Shown here: positions 9,605 through 17,996 of the stretch, in pieces
How the letters are laid out: each line of letters starts with the position of its first letter
How positions within the stretch are numbered: the first letter of the stretch is position 1
Assembly (NCBI GenBank): GCA_903922605.1
Contig: CAIXUG010000077.1
Coordinates: forward strand, 19,959 to 83,958
DNA: 64,000 nt
Direction: 5' to 3'
Source: an uncultured Verrucomicrobiota bacterium
Lineage (GTDB): Bacteria > Verrucomicrobiota > Verrucomicrobiia > Limisphaerales > UBA9464
Notes under the pieces: model-generated
The model's database searches: none
What the model saw: the letters and a program-made list of their open reading frames with translations, nothing else
Told to the model about the DNA's origin: nothing
Translations under genes and position numbers: made by a program

Positions 9605-10339
9605 TCAGACCCCACGCTCATCCGGCGGCCAGATGAACTTGTGCATCTGCAACTGGAAGCGCACCGGCAGCCGGTCGGCGATGATCGCGTTCACCAGTTC
9701 CTGTCGTGCGATCGGAGTCTGACCTGCAGGCACCGCCTTCAGTGACTTGTCCTGCTGATGCGGCAGCAGCGGGGCGACCCACGAGAAGAGCAGGGGACAT
9801 ACCTCCGCCAGCCGGTGCTCAGCGAGAATGCCTTTGGCCCACGCGTAATCCTCGTGGGTACCCAGGACGAACTTCACCTCATCGGTCGGCCGCAGGTGCG
9901 GGAGATTTTCCCAGCGGTTGCGGGCCACTTCGCCGCTGCTGGGGGCCTTGAGATCCATGATGCGTCGGATGCGCGGGTCGAGCACCGAGATGTCATGTGC
10001 GCCGCTGGTTTCGACCAGCACGGTGAAGCCGTCGTCGCAGAAGAGCTTCATCAGCGCGGCTGCGGCCGGTTGCAGCAGGGGCTCGCCCCCGGTGAACTCG
10101 ATCAGTGGCAGGCGATGCCCTGCCACCTGCGCATCGAAACTGGCGGCCAGCTTCGCCACCTCGGCCCGGATTTCCTCAAAGGACCGGCGCTTGCCCTCGG
10201 TGAAGGCGTACGCCGTGTCGCAGTAGGAGCAGCGCAAGTTGCAGGCGGTCAGCCGCACGAAAATGCATGGCAGGCCGGCAAAGGTGCTTTCCCCCTGCAG
10301 GCTGAGATAGATTTCGTTGACGACGATCGACGCGGACAC
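9605..10339 (-). CDS. queE: 7-carboxy-7-deazaguanine synthase QueE
   Basis: 244 residues. QueE is a radical SAM enzyme that contracts the ring of 6-carboxytetrahydropterin on the way to queuosine. The cluster-binding Cys33, Cys37 and Cys40 are in the compact CNLRCSYC motif; QueE is known to have variant spacing in this loop. The N-terminus VNEIYLSLQGES and the SAM-binding EFTGGEP are also typical. No other queuosine gene and no preQ1 riboswitch were found nearby. The gene is convergent with oppF and divergent from the AT-rich region. Confidence 0.92.
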   Translation of the reverse strand: MSASIVVNEIYLSLQGESTFAGLPCIFVRLTACNLRCSYCDTAYAFTEGKRRSFEEIRAEVAKLAASFDAQVAGHRLPLIEFTGGEPLLQPAAAALMKLFCDDGFTVLVETSGAHDISVLDPRIRRIMDLKAPSSGEVARNRWENLPHLRPTDEVKFVLGTHEDYAWAKGILAEHRLAEVCPLLFSWVAPLLPHQQDKSLKAVPAGQTPIARQELVNAIIADRLPVRFQLQMHKFIWPPDERGV

Positions 10340-10864
10340 GCCCCGAACCTAGGCCGGGAACCAGCAACGGCTCAAACTTGTTTGGCAATTTGCAATGATC
10401 CTACCAGAACTTTAATGCCGAAGAAAATGCAGACAGCGTTAAATGCCGCCACGGATTCGTCCATTTGAAACACGAACCGCAAAGGAGTCGCATCACCGCT
10501 TTCCGATGATTGCGGAATGGATTTTAGCGTTAAAACAGCATCAAGAAAGATTTCTGTGCCATTTGGGCTGGCTGACTTGGCGGTTGAGAGGAACGAGTGA
10601 TTGCGGAGGCGGCGCGGGAATGATTTCAAGAAGATCAAAACATGCAGCCGTAAACGGGAGGCGCCATGGGTCTTGGTTGGTTGTTAAATTTTAAATCGTC
10701 TTTTAAATATGCCACTTAAAAAAATACGCTACAAACTGGTAATAAACATGTTATGAATAAAATTAAGACTTTCGATTCGGCTAAAAAATCTGTCTTAAAA
10801 TAAAAACCGCTTGATGAAGCGCTGCTCTTGATCTAAGACCTTCCAAGTCGAGAGGGCTTAATTT
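10340..10864. other. AT-rich intergenic region without a gene
   Basis: The first 300 bases have no credible reading frame. From about 10675 to 10860 the DNA is strongly AT-rich compared with the rest of the window. A small hairpin CGCTT-GATG-AAGCG lies near 10808-10823, and a GAGAGGG is placed before the ATG at 10865. This stretch probably carries the promoter of the next gene. Confidence 0.4.
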
Positions 10865-11407
10865 ATGGAAGAGCATCTGCAAAAAACTTTAGAGCAGGCG
10901 AAACGCAAGTTAGCCGAGCAAGAGGCCGCCATTGTCGGCACTAAGAAATTCATCAACCAGCTTTGCGAGTTTGGTGGAATTCCGTCGATGTTCCAGAACA
11001 CAGACGAGGTCCCATCTTCTAATGCCGGACTTGGTGCTATTCGGAGCGATTCCTTCTACGGAAAATCCGTGACCACTGCGACCCGTGAGTATTTGGAGAT
11101 GCGGCGCGGTTCTGGCCTAGGAGCAGCCAATCACTCTGAAGTTATCGAGGCCCTTAAGACTGGCGGTTTTGATTTCTCTACCATTAGCACCGACGAAACT
11201 GTGGCTCAAAGGGGTGTCGCCATCACCCTTGCCAAGAACTCATCGATATTTCACAAGCTTCCTAATGGAAACTGGGGGCTTTTATCTTGGTATCCCGAAG
11301 CGAAGGAGAAAAAGGAGAAGCGAGCTGCAGCCTCGCCTTCTACAGCAGACGCATCATTGAAGACGGGCGATGTTTCCGAAGAATCCGAAACAAAAACGCC
11401 GGAATAA
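10865..11407 (+). CDS. HARE-HTH-like domain protein
   Basis: 180 residues. Residues 1-35 are a charged coiled-coil helix. Residues about 65-145 resemble a winged-helix HARE-HTH domain: a helix with VTTATREYLEMRR, a second helix HSEVIEALKTGGFDF, a further helix VAITLAKNSSIFHKL, and the wing strand NGNWGLLSW. The tail is Lys/Glu/Ser-rich and probably disordered. HARE-HTH domains occur in DNA-modification and chromatin proteins, but stand-alone forms have no assigned function. Base composition is clearly lower in GC than the neighbours, consistent with recent acquisition. The assignment rests on pattern and is moderately sure; that it is a real gene is likely. Confidence 0.65.
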   Translation: MEEHLQKTLEQAKRKLAEQEAAIVGTKKFINQLCEFGGIPSMFQNTDEVPSSNAGLGAIRSDSFYGKSVTTATREYLEMRRGSGLGAANHSEVIEALKTGGFDFSTISTDETVAQRGVAITLAKNSSIFHKLPNGNWGLLSWYPEAKEKKEKRAAASPSTADASLKTGDVSEESETKTPE

Positions 11408-11420
11408 AAATTCCGGCGTT
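11395..11420. terminator. perfect hairpin at the end of the HARE-HTH gene
   Basis: AACGCCGGAAT and ATTCCGGCGTT pair perfectly over 11 bases around an AAAA loop. The stop codon of the upstream gene lies inside the left arm and loop. No T-run follows on the + strand. Confidence 0.6.
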
Positions 11421-11426
11421 CCACGA

Positions 11427-11546
11427 TTTCTGCACGGTCAGTGCGACCTGATTGTGCAGTGACGTGCGAGCGGAGTTACCCGCCCTGGTAGCACAAGGAA
11501 GGTAACAAAGACCCGCTCGGCGTCAACGCAACAGTCGCGTTGTTTC
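11427..11546 (+). ncRNA. putative structured RNA: three consecutive hairpins
   Basis: Hairpin 1 pairs CTGCAC (11430) with GTGCAG (11454) and, inside it, GGTC with GACC. Hairpin 2 pairs GACG, CGAGCGG and GTTACC (11461-11480) with GGTAAC, CCGCTCG and CGTC (11501-11524), a 17-pair compound stem. Hairpin 3 pairs CAACGC with GCGTTG (11524-11542) and is followed by TTT. No protein frame fits. It matches none of tmRNA, RNase P, SRP RNA or 6S RNA by inspection. It may also be read on the other strand. Confidence 0.35.
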
Positions 11547-11597
11547 CCATCAAAGCTTGTGAAAACTTGCTTCAAATGCGGAGCGCCGATTCGTTTC

Positions 11598-11752
11598 GTC
11601 GCGTGGATCACTGATCGCGTGACAAAACGGCGGAGGCGACCGCCGCCGGGCTGTAAGGCTTGGCCAATCCATCCAGATGGCTCCTGCAGCCAACGCTGGT
11701 TCCGCTTCTAAGCGGTCAAGCCGCATTGTCTTCGGGCAATGCGGCCCTTTTC
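11598..11752 (+). ncRNA. putative structured RNA ending in an intrinsic terminator
   Basis: A run of small hairpins follows one another: GATC-ACT-GATC flanked by CGC/GCG, GGCGG/CCGCC, CCAT/ATGG, CAGC/GCTG and CCGCTT/AAGCGG. The run closes with the terminator hairpin at 11721-11746. It lies between convergent genes, so it is not a leader of either. The class is unknown. Confidence 0.3.
11721..11752 (+). terminator. intrinsic terminator
   Basis: GCCGCATTG pairs with CAATGCGGC over nine bases around an eight-base loop containing TTCGGG, followed by CCTTTTCC. On the + strand it would end an RNA from this intergenic space. The same stem could also end the debranching-enzyme transcript on the other strand, though no T-run follows there. 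Confidence 0.6.
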
Positions 11753-11777
11753 CGTTATGCAAGCCGTCTTCGCCGGC

Positions 11778-14700
11778 TCAAACCTGTTTGACGGGCGATT
11801 CCTTTGCCAGCCAGCGCCAGACCCGCAGCGCTTCAGTGCTGCCCCAGGCCTGCGCATCGCAGCCGCGATGGGTGTGCGGGGCATCTCCGTCGAGAATCTC
11901 CGGCAGATGTCCCAGGCAGCCCTCGCCGAGCAGCCGGTCGATGCTGCCGAGATAGGCGCGGGCCGCCGTCAGCGCTTGGGCGTCGCCGGGATGGGCCTTC
12001 ACGAGGGCCTCGCAGAAGGCGGGGAAGGTCCAGGTCCACGCGGTGCCATTGTGATAGGCGGGTTTGCGCCGGGTGTCCTCGTCGCCCTCGTAACGAGGCC
12101 AGTAAGGATGGTCCGGATCGTTGAGCAGGCCGCCCTGGTTCCCGTAAATCGCCAGCGGCGGAATGATGGGCAGCGGCGCGAGCGAGCGTAGCGCCCCAGG
12201 GATCACCAGGTGGCGTGCGGCCGCGTCGACCATGCGGCGGGCGCGGTCGGCGAACTTCGGATGCTGATCCACGCCGAGGGCCACGAGGAGCAGGCAATTG
12301 CTCCGCAGCGCGTTGCTCGGCGGCGCGGTTCGCGCCGGTGTGTCGCGGTCGGCGAGCAGCACGTCGGCATACCAGCCGCATTCTTCCAGCCAGAAATAGT
12401 CGTGGAGCGAGCGTTCCGCACGCCGGGCCAGGTCTGACCAGCTTTCGCCGCGCCCTTCCCACGGTTCCACTCCGAGCCGCCCTAGCAGGCGGAGGAGGCG
12501 CACCCAGAGCGCCTGGATTTCCACCGGATACCCTTCGCGCGGCGTGCCGGCGGGATGGTTCGTGTCCATCCAGGTGAAATGGCTCGGGCTCCAGACCAGA
12601 CCTGACGCCGCATCCACCCGGATGCCGTTCGGCGTGCCTTTCAGGTAGCCGCACGCAATCGAGCGCAGCACATCGCGCAGAGGACGGCCGGCCGTGTCCA
12701 CGGGTGTGGCAAAGAGAGCAGGTGAATAAGCGAGTGAGCCAGCCGGTGAGATCTGGCTCACTGGCTGACTGGCTGACTGGCTCATCAGGGCTTCTGCCAG
12801 CTCCTCGGCCACGACACCGAACCACAACGGCGCGTCCGTCGTGTCGCGGTTCGAGGCGTCCGCGCCGTTGATGCTGTTGGGCAGCGTGCCGTCCTTTTCA
12901 AAGCGGCCAAAGGTGATCAGCAGGTCGCGGACTTCCTCAAACATGCCGGCAGCGATGAGCCCGCGCGCGCAGATCAGCGAATCGCGGCCCCAGTCGAGGA
13001 ACCACGGATAGCCGGCGATGACGGACCGGGTGTCGTCGCGCTTCACCACATAGGCCTGGGTGGCTAGGACCAGGGCGCGTCCGAAGGTGTCGTTGGACGG
13101 CAGCGCGGCCCGTCCGGTCGCGTGTTGCTGGAGCGCCGCGCGGATGGCGACGAAACGGCCGGACTTGTCCGTGCCGGCCTGCTCCGCTTCCGCACTGGCA
13201 ACGAGGGTGACGCCGGCATTTTTTGCCAAGGGCACTTCAAACCAACCGGGGCTATAGGCATCTCCCGCACCTTCCTGGCCGCGCCCCGCCTCGACCGGAT
13301 GCGGGAGGTTCATGGCCCACTCGGCCTGATGGTGGTAGTGGCCGGCATCCACCCAGACCCGGAGCTGGCGGTCACTGGCCGGAGTGAACTCGAACCCGTT
13401 GAACGAATGCTGCCCGTCGCAGATGGGCTTCGTGCAGATCTGCCGGCAATGCGAGCTGAAGTGGTATTCCGTGCCGCTGTTACGCTTGGTTTCCCAGTGG
13501 AAATTGCGGTCCTCAATGTCCACGCGGGCGATCAGCGAGACCTTGGCCTCTTCCGGCAGGGGACGGCCAAGACGGGCATCGATGCGGGAGCGACTGGGCC
13601 GGCTGAACTGCAGCACCACCGTGTTCTGGTCGGGCAGCAGATCGGCGACCAGATGGATCTCCACACTGCGGCCATCGCCGGCATTGGCCACGAAGCGCCA
13701 GTGCGCGGGTGGGCCGGCCTCGAAATCGATGAGGTTGTCGAAGTTCAGCGGCGAGACGAAGCCATCCGCATTCACCCACACGCGGATGCGTTTCGCGAAG
13801 ATGTGCCGGTCCACCGGTATGGACCCGTTGAGGTTCGCGCCGAGCAGGCAGTCGTATTTTGATGTGATGCGGCCCAGGTCCACGTGCAGCCGGGCCATCG
13901 CGCCTCGGCCGTTCGTGAGCAGGACCAGGTGCGGTGCCGGTTGGGGGCCGGCGGTGGCCGCCGCCGGATGCGGGGCGAGGAAACGCAGGGCTCCGACCAG
14001 CCGCCTTTCACCGGCGCCGTAACGTTCCAGTTCGAGTTTGGCGTCGGTGGCGGCGAGCGGGTGACGAGGCTGGAGACAGGCGATGAATCCGTCCTGGACC
14101 GCCACGGCTTCGACGTTCTCCGTGAATTTTCCCGCCCCTGTGAGCCGCGCGTGAAACGGCACCGTGTCACGGACGAGCAGCCAGTGACCGGGCGGCACCA
14201 GGGTGATGCGGCTGCGGTCCTCTGGGCTCCACGTGATCACCGGACGGTAGCCCTCGGCGGCCCCCAGAGTGCTCGCGAGAAAGCCGGCCGGATCGCGGTC
14301 CACTACGGCTGCCAGCGCCTTCCAGTCACCGGTCGGGTGGCTGCTGGAGCCCAGATGAGCGGCCGCCATGCCCCAGTCGGCAAGTGTGCGGAGGCGGCGG
14401 TAGGTTTCGCCGGAAATTCCGCGCGGTTGGGGTTGCGGTGCGAGGCAGTGGACCGCTCCGGCCGCCAGTTCGAGTTCCACCCAAGCGTCGGTCGCGGTGC
14501 CCGTGACGAGACGGATCAGAGCCGCGGGATTGAGCAGGTCGTGGCCCGTGCCACAGAAATCGGACCACAGCTTGGTTTCCAACCGGCAGGCCTTCGCCTG
14601 CTCGCAGTCGGTGTTCACCAGCACCAGCACCGAGTCGCTCCCCTCGGCGGAATCCCGGCGCAACACGTAAACGGGCGCGCTGTCCGGGCTGAGTCGGGTG

Positions 14701-16190
14701 AGTTTGGCCCCGTCGAAAAAACAGGGATGGTCGGCCAGCAGGCGGTTCACCGCGCCAAGTTCCTTCAGCAGGTTGTCCGCCGAACCCCACGCGAGACCCC
14801 GGCTGCTATGGACATTGACCTGCTCCGTCGCCAGCCACTCGACGCCGTTGGTGAAGCCGAAGCCGCCGGCCACCGATGTGAGGGCGGACAGCAGGTTGCG
14901 ATGCAGCGACCACAGGCGTCCCGGCGGACGGGCCGCCAGGCGCGCATTGTCGTGGGTCTCGCTATAGTGGATGAGCGTGCCGGCGCTCTGGCTCGTGACG
15001 AGCGCGTGGTCGAGGTACCACTGAACGCCCTGACCGCCGAAGTTCTGGAACAGTTCGCTGTAGGCCCACTGCATCCCGCCCTCGCCGAGCAGGTCGTTGG
15101 TCGCGTCCCAGGAGCCGCCGAGCCCTTCGAGCAGAAACACCGTGTCGGGAAACTCCTGCCGCACGCGGGCGGTGATGAACTGCCAGACCGGCAGCGGGAT
15201 CTTGTAGCCCGCATCGCAGCGGAAGGCATCCACCCCGCGGCGGCACCAGGTGAGGAACGCCTCGGCGAACTGTTCCCAGAGCGCCACGTGGCGCTGGTCG
15301 AGTTCCACGAGATCCTCCCAGACCGTGCCCCACGCGCCCGGACTTTCGAAGGTGCCGTCACCGTGCCGCACGAACCATTCAGGATGCTGCTCGTAGAGCG
15401 TGCTGCCCCAGCCGGTGTGATTGATGACCAGATCCAGCATCAGCTTTGCCCCGGCGGCATGTGTCGCATACGCCAGCTCGCAAAACTGCTCCACGCCCGT
15501 GCTCTTCTTGTCAAAATCGACGAGCGCGGGATCGATCGCTGTCAGATCCTGCAGCGCGTAGGGCGAACCGAAACGGCCGAAGCGTGCAAACGTGGTCGGG
15601 ACGGGGCTTACCGGAAGCAGGTGCAGGATGCGGCAGCCCAGCGTGCCCGTGATGTGCGGAAGCTCCTGGATGAGGTCGCGCAGCTTCCCGCCGGGCGGGA
15701 TGACGGTGTAACCGTCCTGGTCGAGTGGAGCCATCCGCGCGTCGAGGGCGGCATCCACCGTCACGCGCTTCGTCTTGTTCGGCCCGAACTGGCGGGGAAA
15801 GGCGCAATAGATGGTGTTGCCGGTGCGCGTCCAGGCCGGATGCACGCTCACGCCGAAATCCGCTCCGTCCGGCCAATGCTGGTAGCCGCGCTCATCGAGC
15901 GCGTAGGCCTTGGCCTTGAAATAACCGACCTCGGCCAGCGGCAGGGTGAGGGTAAACTCGCCCTTGCCGGCGTCCGTCATGACCAGGTCACGCCAGGAGG
16001 CCCCGGCCAGCGGCAACCTTTCAAAATGGGCCCGGACGATCTCGTCGCGAAGCATCCCGGCGCGGCCAACGTTGGTACGGAGTTTGGTCTTCCACCCCGG
16101 GGGCACACCCCGCAGGGTAAAGGTGAGGCAGTCGCCCACGTGGCGCACAAGGCGCGTGGCGGGCGCGGGGGACATGATGAGTTCGGGCAT
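11778..16190 (-). CDS. glycogen-debranching enzyme: GH13 domain plus amylo-alpha-1,6-glucosidase
   Basis: 1470 residues from the ATG at 16188-16190. The frame continues upstream to 16382, but those 64 codons are translated repeat sequence. The N-terminal third is an alpha-amylase (GH13) barrel with DLVINHTG (region I), GVDAFRCDAG (region II, nucleophile Asp), FLLEGLGG (region III) and YSETHDN (region IV). The C-terminal part is a GDE_C (alpha/alpha)6 domain with FLDWGRDSLICARG and HNGTAWTWTFP. The two halves should provide the transferase and alpha-1,6-glucosidase steps of glycogen debranching, as in eukaryotic-type enzymes. Residues about 1135-1159 come from an in-frame word-like repeat (QSASQPVSQ) inserted in the C-terminal domain. 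The gene is not in an operon with other glycogen genes. Confidence 0.85.
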   Translation of the reverse strand: MPELIMSPAPATRLVRHVGDCLTFTLRGVPPGWKTKLRTNVGRAGMLRDEIVRAHFERLPLAGASWRDLVMTDAGKGEFTLTLPLAEVGYFKAKAYALDERGYQHWPDGADFGVSVHPAWTRTGNTIYCAFPRQFGPNKTKRVTVDAALDARMAPLDQDGYTVIPPGGKLRDLIQELPHITGTLGCRILHLLPVSPVPTTFARFGRFGSPYALQDLTAIDPALVDFDKKSTGVEQFCELAYATHAAGAKLMLDLVINHTGWGSTLYEQHPEWFVRHGDGTFESPGAWGTVWEDLVELDQRHVALWEQFAEAFLTWCRRGVDAFRCDAGYKIPLPVWQFITARVRQEFPDTVFLLEGLGGSWDATNDLLGEGGMQWAYSELFQNFGGQGVQWYLDHALVTSQSAGTLIHYSETHDNARLAARPPGRLWSLHRNLLSALTSVAGGFGFTNGVEWLATEQVNVHSSRGLAWGSADNLLKELGAVNRLLADHPCFFDGAKLTRLSPDSAPVYVLRRDSAEGSDSVLVLVNTDCEQAKACRLETKLWSDFCGTGHDLLNPAALIRLVTGTATDAWVELELAAGAVHCLAPQPQPRGISGETYRRLRTLADWGMAAAHLGSSSHPTGDWKALAAVVDRDPAGFLASTLGAAEGYRPVITWSPEDRSRITLVPPGHWLLVRDTVPFHARLTGAGKFTENVEAVAVQDGFIACLQPRHPLAATDAKLELERYGAGERRLVGALRFLAPHPAAATAGPQPAPHLVLLTNGRGAMARLHVDLGRITSKYDCLLGANLNGSIPVDRHIFAKRIRVWVNADGFVSPLNFDNLIDFEAGPPAHWRFVANAGDGRSVEIHLVADLLPDQNTVVLQFSRPSRSRIDARLGRPLPEEAKVSLIARVDIEDRNFHWETKRNSGTEYHFSSHCRQICTKPICDGQHSFNGFEFTPASDRQLRVWVDAGHYHHQAEWAMNLPHPVEAGRGQEGAGDAYSPGWFEVPLAKNAGVTLVASAEAEQAGTDKSGRFVAIRAALQQHATGRAALPSNDTFGRALVLATQAYVVKRDDTRSVIAGYPWFLDWGRDSLICARGLIAAGMFEEVRDLLITFGRFEKDGTLPNSINGADASNRDTTDAPLWFGVVAEELAEALMSQSASQPVSQISPAGSLAYSPALFATPVDTAGRPLRDVLRSIACGYLKGTPNGIRVDAASGLVWSPSHFTWMDTNHPAGTPREGYPVEIQALWVRLLRLLGRLGVEPWEGRGESWSDLARRAERSLHDYFWLEECGWYADVLLADRDTPARTAPPSNALRSNCLLLVALGVDQHPKFADRARRMVDAAARHLVIPGALRSLAPLPIIPPLAIYGNQGGLLNDPDHPYWPRYEGDEDTRRKPAYHNGTAWTWTFPAFCEALVKAHPGDAQALTAARAYLGSIDRLLGEGCLGHLPEILDGDAPHTHRGCDAQAWGSTEALRVWRWLAKESPVKQV
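12715..12786. repeat. GGCTCACTGGCTGACT-type repeat inside the debranching-enzyme gene
   Basis: The + strand shows GTGAGCCAG-like units at 12734-12751 facing CTGGCTCACTGGCTGACTGG units at 12753-12785, so the element is partly palindromic. The same wording recurs between genes at 25604-25656 and 42093-42138. Here it is in frame and free of stops on the coding strand. Confidence 0.7.
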
Positions 16191-16250
16191 CGGAGTCGCG
16201 CGGCGACGGTGAAAGTGTGTCGCGCCGACCGGCGCCAGTGCAAGCGGGCG

Positions 16251-16384
16251 GTTCCGAGTCCTAAGTCCCGAGTCCCGGGTCCAAGGTCCCAAGTCTTGAG
16301 TTCCGAGTAGCGGGTCTAGGGTTCGACGTCTGGCGTCTGGCGTTTTGGACTTGGGACCCGGGACCCGGGACCCGGGACTCAAGC
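16251..16384. repeat. palindromic GTCCCGGGTCC-type repeat
   Basis: The left part (16251-16300) is built from GAGTCCCGAGTCCCGGGTCC-like words and the right part (16341-16384) from their inverse (GGACCCGGGACCCGGGAC). Together they can fold into one long stem around a TCTGGCGTCTGGCG centre. The same family lies inside recG (50081-50176) and before smpB (55435-55538). Confidence 0.75.
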
Positions 16385-16388
16385 CCCT

Positions 16389-17288
16389 TCAACCCATAAA
16401 AGGCTTCATCTCGTCGAGCATCTTGGGCACGCGCACCGCCGGGTCTTCTGGCAGTTCGTATTCCAGCGCCACGAAGCCCTGGTAGTTGGCGTCGCGCAGG
16501 ATCTTGAAGGTCCGCGCCGTGTCCCCGGGCCCCTTTTGTTTCTCGCCGCGCGCCTGGATGTAGCCCTTGAACTGCACGTTCACGGCCCACGGTGCGATCT
16601 TCGCGAGATCGGCATAGGGGTCGTCGGTGTGGAAGTTGCCGGTATCGAGGTTGATCCCGATCCACGGTGACTTCACCGCCTTGAGGATGTCCACGAGGTC
16701 ATTGGCCTCCGCCACGATGCCGCCGTGGTTCTCGATCCCGAGGAAGACGCCAGCCTTGCCTGCGGCCTCACCACATTCCTCGAGCGCGGCGATGCAGTTC
16801 GTCTTCGCCTCCTCCTTGGCCATACCTTTCGGGGCGGTGCCGGCAAACACGCGGATGTGTGGGGCGCCGAGGATGGTGGACTTGCGGACCCATTCCTTCA
16901 CATGCGCGATCTCCTTGTCCCGCGCCTCGCCGGCCGCCAGGCAGAAATTGTTGCCCACGGCGGTGCCGCTCACCGTCACGCCGCGCAGGTGGGCGTGGCG
17001 ATGGACCTGGGCGAGATAGTCATCGCTGACGTTCGGCGGGAAGTAATAGCTCGTCAGTTCTGCGCCCTCACAGCCGTGTTCCGCGCAGTAGTCGACGAAC
17101 TTGAACATGTCCATGCCGCCGCGTAAGCCATCCTTGCTGCGCGGGCCGTCGTCACGGAACGAATAGGCGGCGAGCGAGAGCCGCAGACGCGATTTGCCGG
17201 CCCGGACAAACGGCTCGGCGGCATGAGCGAAGGGGAGAGCGGCGGCGGTGGCCGCGAGGCCGCCAAGGAACGAGCGACGGGAAATCAT
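16389..17288 (-). CDS. Tat-exported sugar phosphate isomerase/epimerase-like TIM-barrel protein
   Basis: 299 residues from the ATG at 17286-17288. This start gives a twin-arginine signal (ISRRSFLGGLAATAAALPFAHA), so the protein is probably exported folded. The rest is an AP_endonuc_2 barrel: LRLSLAAYSFRDD, GCEGAELTSYYFP, LGIENHGGI with metal-binding Glu and His, and GINLDTGNFHTDDPY. Such proteins act on sugars or inositols and need a divalent metal. The substrate is unknown. Exported members are abundant in Verrucomicrobiota and Planctomycetota. It lies downstream of no obvious partner. Confidence 0.85.
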   Translation of the reverse strand: MISRRSFLGGLAATAAALPFAHAAEPFVRAGKSRLRLSLAAYSFRDDGPRSKDGLRGGMDMFKFVDYCAEHGCEGAELTSYYFPPNVSDDYLAQVHRHAHLRGVTVSGTAVGNNFCLAAGEARDKEIAHVKEWVRKSTILGAPHIRVFAGTAPKGMAKEEAKTNCIAALEECGEAAGKAGVFLGIENHGGIVAEANDLVDILKAVKSPWIGINLDTGNFHTDDPYADLAKIAPWAVNVQFKGYIQARGEKQKGPGDTARTFKILRDANYQGFVALEYELPEDPAVRVPKMLDEMKPFMG

Positions 17289-17380
17289 GGGCGGAGTCTG
17301 AGGCCGACATCGGTTTTTCTCAATACTCATGCTGGAATTTCGATTCACGCGAGGGGGAGCCTTTCGGCGACACCAGACGC

Positions 17381-17992
17381 ATGCAATGGCTCATGGTTAC
17401 CGGCTCGTTTCTGCTTCAGCTCGCGGCGCTCATTTTGGTGGCGGATTTTGCCGGCGGTTTCGTCCACTGGCTGGAGGATGCCTACGGGCATCCCGACACA
17501 CCGGTGATCGGCCGGCTCGTCATCCGCCCCAACATTGTCCACCACCACCACCCGCGCCGCTTCCTGCACTACGGCTGGTTGCGCAGTTCGTGGGATCTGC
17601 TGTGCGTGGCCGTGCTGATGGTGCTGGTGGCCGGCTGGCTCGGCTGTCTGACGTGGCGCGTGTGGGTGTTCGCGGGCCTGACGGCGAACATGAACCAGTT
17701 CCACAAATGGGGCCATGGCAGCCGCCGGGAAAATGGCCCGTTCATCTCCCGGCTGCAGGACCTGCGGCTGATCCAGACTGCCCGGCATCATGCCAAGCAC
17801 CACACGGACCCGAAAAATGTCTCCTACTGCGTGGTGACAAACGTGCTGAACCCGTTCTTGGACCGGCTGCGGTTCTGGGACACGCTTGAGCACGTCATCT
17901 GGAAGCTCACCGGCCTGCGCCGTCGTGCGGACACGTCCGTCAACGGGCAGGGACCGGCTCCCGAATGGCTGCGCGCTGAAATCACGAACTGA
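17381..17992 (+). CDS. CarF/TMEM189-type lipid desaturase (plasmanylethanolamine desaturase family)
   Basis: 203 residues. The protein has membrane helices at about 7-28 and 70-105 and the family's histidine motifs: GGFVHWLEDAYG (His29), NIVHHHHP (54-57), NQFHKWGH (His108, His112) and ARHHAKHH (136-141). In Myxococcus, CarF introduces the vinyl-ether bond of plasmalogens; the human homologue is PEDS1/TMEM189. The gene opens an operon with lplT, lnt and aas, all concerned with phospholipid acyl chains, which supports a role in lipid modification. Whether this organism makes ether lipids cannot be told from the window. Confidence 0.85.
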   Translation: MQWLMVTGSFLLQLAALILVADFAGGFVHWLEDAYGHPDTPVIGRLVIRPNIVHHHHPRRFLHYGWLRSSWDLLCVAVLMVLVAGWLGCLTWRVWVFAGLTANMNQFHKWGHGSRRENGPFISRLQDLRLIQTARHHAKHHTDPKNVSYCVVTNVLNPFLDRLRFWDTLEHVIWKLTGLRRRADTSVNGQGPAPEWLRAEITN

Positions 17993-17996
17993 ACCC

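Noticed and set aside
10340..10400. preQ1 riboswitch upstream of queE
   Set aside because: No preQ1-I or preQ1-II core sequence was found before the queE start.
13884..16310. Long open frame on the + strand opposite the debranching-enzyme gene
   Set aside because: It is a GC-rich antisense shadow with no recognisable domain; the minus-strand gene has clear catalytic motifs.
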